Shown: positions 35,950-37,697 of the stretch, piece after piece | Layout of the letters: each line of letters opens with the position of its first letter | Numbering within the stretch: the first letter of the stretch is position 1 | Origin: Thermoleophilia bacterium | GTDB taxonomy: Bacteria; Actinomycetota; Thermoleophilia; Gaiellales; F1-60-MAGs149 | Length of the DNA: 37,697 bases | Reading direction: 5' to 3' | Assembly (NCBI GenBank): GCA_009694475.1 | Contig: SHUX01000008.1 | Span: 1-37,697 of the forward strand | Notes under the pieces: model-generated | The model's database searches: none | What the model was told of the DNA's origin: nothing | Seen by the model: the letters and a program-made list of their open reading frames with translations, nothing else | Made by a program: the position numbers and the translations under genes

Positions 35950-35992
35950 TAGCCTTGGTGGGATGACTTGGCAGGAGACGGTGGCACGATGA
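35950..35992 (+). promoter_or_regulatory. Candidate leaderless promoter (TAGCCT) plus short uORF MTWQETVAR*
   Basis: TAGCCT-N7-ATG ACT TGG CAG GAG ACG GTG GCA CGA TGA; uORF TGA overlaps the downstream ATG (ATGA). Confidence 0.4.
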
Positions 35993-36813
35993 TCGGACAA
36001 CTCTCGAAACTTGCGAGTTCGGGTCAGCAGTTTGCGACCAAGGGTGTCACGGGTGCCTTGCTTGCGAGCGCGACGCGTGGCCGCACGGTCGAGACGGTGG
36101 CCGATCTCGGTGGATTGTCTGTCTCGGGGCTGATCGAGCGCGTGGGCACGGGCATGTTTACGGCGATCGATTTTGCGATCAGCCAGTTTGCGACGGATAC
36201 GGCGGTGCGGGCAGATGTGGCGCGCATTGTGCGTCGCGATCTGGATCCGCGTGCGCTGGAGCGCCAGTTGGTGCGCGATGTGGCGTGGCGCAGCGCGGCG
36301 CGTGGTGCGGTCAGTGGTATTCCGGCGGTGATTCCGGCGGTGGGGACTGCTGTCGAGTTGGCGGCGGCGGTGGCGGATTCGTTGGCGATGACGGTCACCG
36401 AGGCGCGGATGGTGCTCGCACTCGCACACTTGCGTGGTCTCGATCTGCAGGCGACGGAGTTGCGGCGGCTCGACATCATGATCGTGCTTGGCATGGCGGC
36501 GGGTGCGGCCGAGCTCGATGGCGATGTGATTCGGATTGGTGGCGAGGAGTTGTCGATCGAGATGCTGCGCAGCGGGACGATCGCGCCAGAGACTGCGGTT
36601 GCGCTCGGTTCGGCGATCGGTGCCGATGTTGTGCGTAAGGTGGCGCGGCGTCGTACGAGTGGCATCCTGATTCGCCTCTTGCCGGGTGGTATTTCGATTG
36701 TTGCTGCGGCCTGGTCCGACTGGCGTCTGACGGGAAGTGTGGGTAAGCAGGCTGTCGAGTACTTCGATCTGGTCGCACCCATGCCAGAGCCGGCTGTTTC
36801 TGCGCGTTCCTAG
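35989..36813 (+). CDS. EcsC-like protein
   Basis: 274 aa; GIPAVIPAVGTAVELAAAVADSLAMTVTEARMVLALAHLRG resembles EcsC-type sequences; alternative TTG start at 35968. Confidence 0.5.
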   Translation: MIGQLSKLASSGQQFATKGVTGALLASATRGRTVETVADLGGLSVSGLIERVGTGMFTAIDFAISQFATDTAVRADVARIVRRDLDPRALERQLVRDVAWRSAARGAVSGIPAVIPAVGTAVELAAAVADSLAMTVTEARMVLALAHLRGLDLQATELRRLDIMIVLGMAAGAAELDGDVIRIGGEELSIEMLRSGTIAPETAVALGSAIGADVVRKVARRRTSGILIRLLPGGISIVAAAWSDWRLTGSVGKQAVEYFDLVAPMPEPAVSARS

Positions 36814-36840
36814 CGCGGCTGGTGGCGCGATGATCGGTGC

Positions 36841-37395
36841 ATGCATCGGCAGCGCTCGCTCGTCCCCGTTATCGTGGCGCTGATCGCCGCGGTCGTCATC
36901 GCGCGACAGGTACCGGCCCCGGCGAGTCCGAGCCAATCAGACGGTCCGATTGCGGTTGGGCCGGGCCTCGTGCTCGACGTGCTCGATGGTGACACGGCAC
37001 GCATTCGCATGGCGGGCTACGAGGGCTCGGTGCGCATTGTTGGGATCGATACGCCAGAGATCGAGCATCCAGGGAAGCCGGCGGGGTGTTTTGGGGTCGA
37101 GGCTGCAACGGCTGCACGGGCGTGGCTTTCGGGACGCGTGGTCGAGGTTGTGCCGGCGCGTGAGCAGCGCGACCACTTTGGTCGACTCTTAGCGCGTGTC
37201 GTGCCGCGCGATGGGCCGATTGCTGGCCGCGATCTGGCGCGGGTGCTGGCACTGTCGGGCTTCGCGCGCGAGTTGCCGATCGCGCCCAACCTCGACGATG
37301 CCGGCCCAATCGCCGACCGCGTTGCCATTGCGCGGCGGCTGGGTCGAGGATTGTGGGGTGCGTGCGGCTTTGTGGCTGCCTTCCCCGGTAAGTAA
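36841..37395 (+). CDS. Thermonuclease (SNase-like) domain protein with N-terminal signal/TM
   Basis: VLDVLDGDTARIRMAG...VRIVGIDTPEIEHPGKPAGCFGVEAATAARAWLSGRVVEV...DHFGRLLARV. Confidence 0.88.
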   Translation: MHRQRSLVPVIVALIAAVVIARQVPAPASPSQSDGPIAVGPGLVLDVLDGDTARIRMAGYEGSVRIVGIDTPEIEHPGKPAGCFGVEAATAARAWLSGRVVEVVPAREQRDHFGRLLARVVPRDGPIAGRDLARVLALSGFARELPIAPNLDDAGPIADRVAIARRLGRGLWGACGFVAAFPGK

Positions 37396-37446
37396 CCGAA
37401 GAAGGAGCCGACGAAGCAGCCTGTGGCTGGCGGGTAGGCTGTGGGC

Positions 37447-37697
37447 GTGTTCCTTCTGCCCCTTTCTGGTCTTGTTGCCCTTGGTGCTGCCGCTGGTATG
37501 GTCGAGGCGCGTTCGGTGGTCCGCCTCGACCGCACCGTCTCGATCGCGGGCTTGCCAGTCGACCTCGAGGGGCTGCGGATCGCCCACGTCTCCGACCTGC
37601 ATCTCGGCGCACCGGGTTTCAACTTGGCTGCGGCTCGTCGTGCGGTCGCGCTGGTACAGGACGCTGCGCCCGATCTGATCGTTATTACTGGCGACCT
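37447..37697 (+). CDS. Metallophosphoesterase (N-terminal part; runs off the window)
   Basis: MFLLPLSGLVALGAAAGMVEARS...LRIAHVSDLHLGAPG...PDLIVITGD; SDLHLG and TGD metallophosphatase motifs. Confidence 0.85.
   Translation, partial: MFLLPLSGLVALGAAAGMVEARSVVRLDRTVSIAGLPVDLEGLRIAHVSDLHLGAPGFNLAAARRAVALVQDAAPDLIVITGD

Noticed and set aside
1-37697. Mobile elements, prophage, CRISPR arrays or defence islands
   Set aside because: No transposase, integrase, Cas, restriction-modification or toxin-antitoxin-like proteins and no regularly spaced repeats were seen; the content is housekeeping metabolism.

Overview
This is a high-GC chromosomal window, probably from an actinobacterial-type genome (lineage is inference only). 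It is densely coded on both strands, mostly with housekeeping and metabolic genes. I saw no rRNA, tRNA, CRISPR array, prophage or transposase gene. Left to right: a MacB-type ABC exporter; an AEC permease; a class II aldolase-domain protein with an unassigned N-terminal domain; an SF2 DEAH helicase with poly-Asp inserts and four AT-hooks; infA; an M29-type aminopeptidase; an HhH-GPD protein; a CarD-like regulator; a GST; a MoaD-MoaE fusion; a methylmalonyl-CoA mutase / acyl-CoA carboxylase / GntR / ETF-QO / sucCD block; a PLP aminotransferase; a PDZ-Lon-type protease; a ureohydrolase; pabA/pabC/pabB; citrate synthase; an SdhA-SdhB-HdrB-like (SdhE-type) succinate dehydrogenase; an EcsC-like protein; a thermonuclease; and the start of a metallophosphoesterase. 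The observations most worth following up are: (i) a cytoplasmic SdhABE-type complex with no cytochrome b subunit nearby and a 4-Cys motif in SdhB where a [3Fe-4S] motif is usual; (ii) an ETF-QO missing one of its [4Fe-4S] cysteines; (iii) a 59-aa Cys-rich ORF not in the supplied track, with its own promoter-like sequence; (iv) two copies of a long palindrome abutting stop codons; (v) a 56-aa ORF coupled at both ends between the carboxylase subunits; (vi) about a dozen TANNNT-N6-8-start leaderless-promoter candidates, one driving a short uORF; and (vii) the acidic/AT-hook helicase architecture. All family calls come from reading translations by eye; no database search was run.
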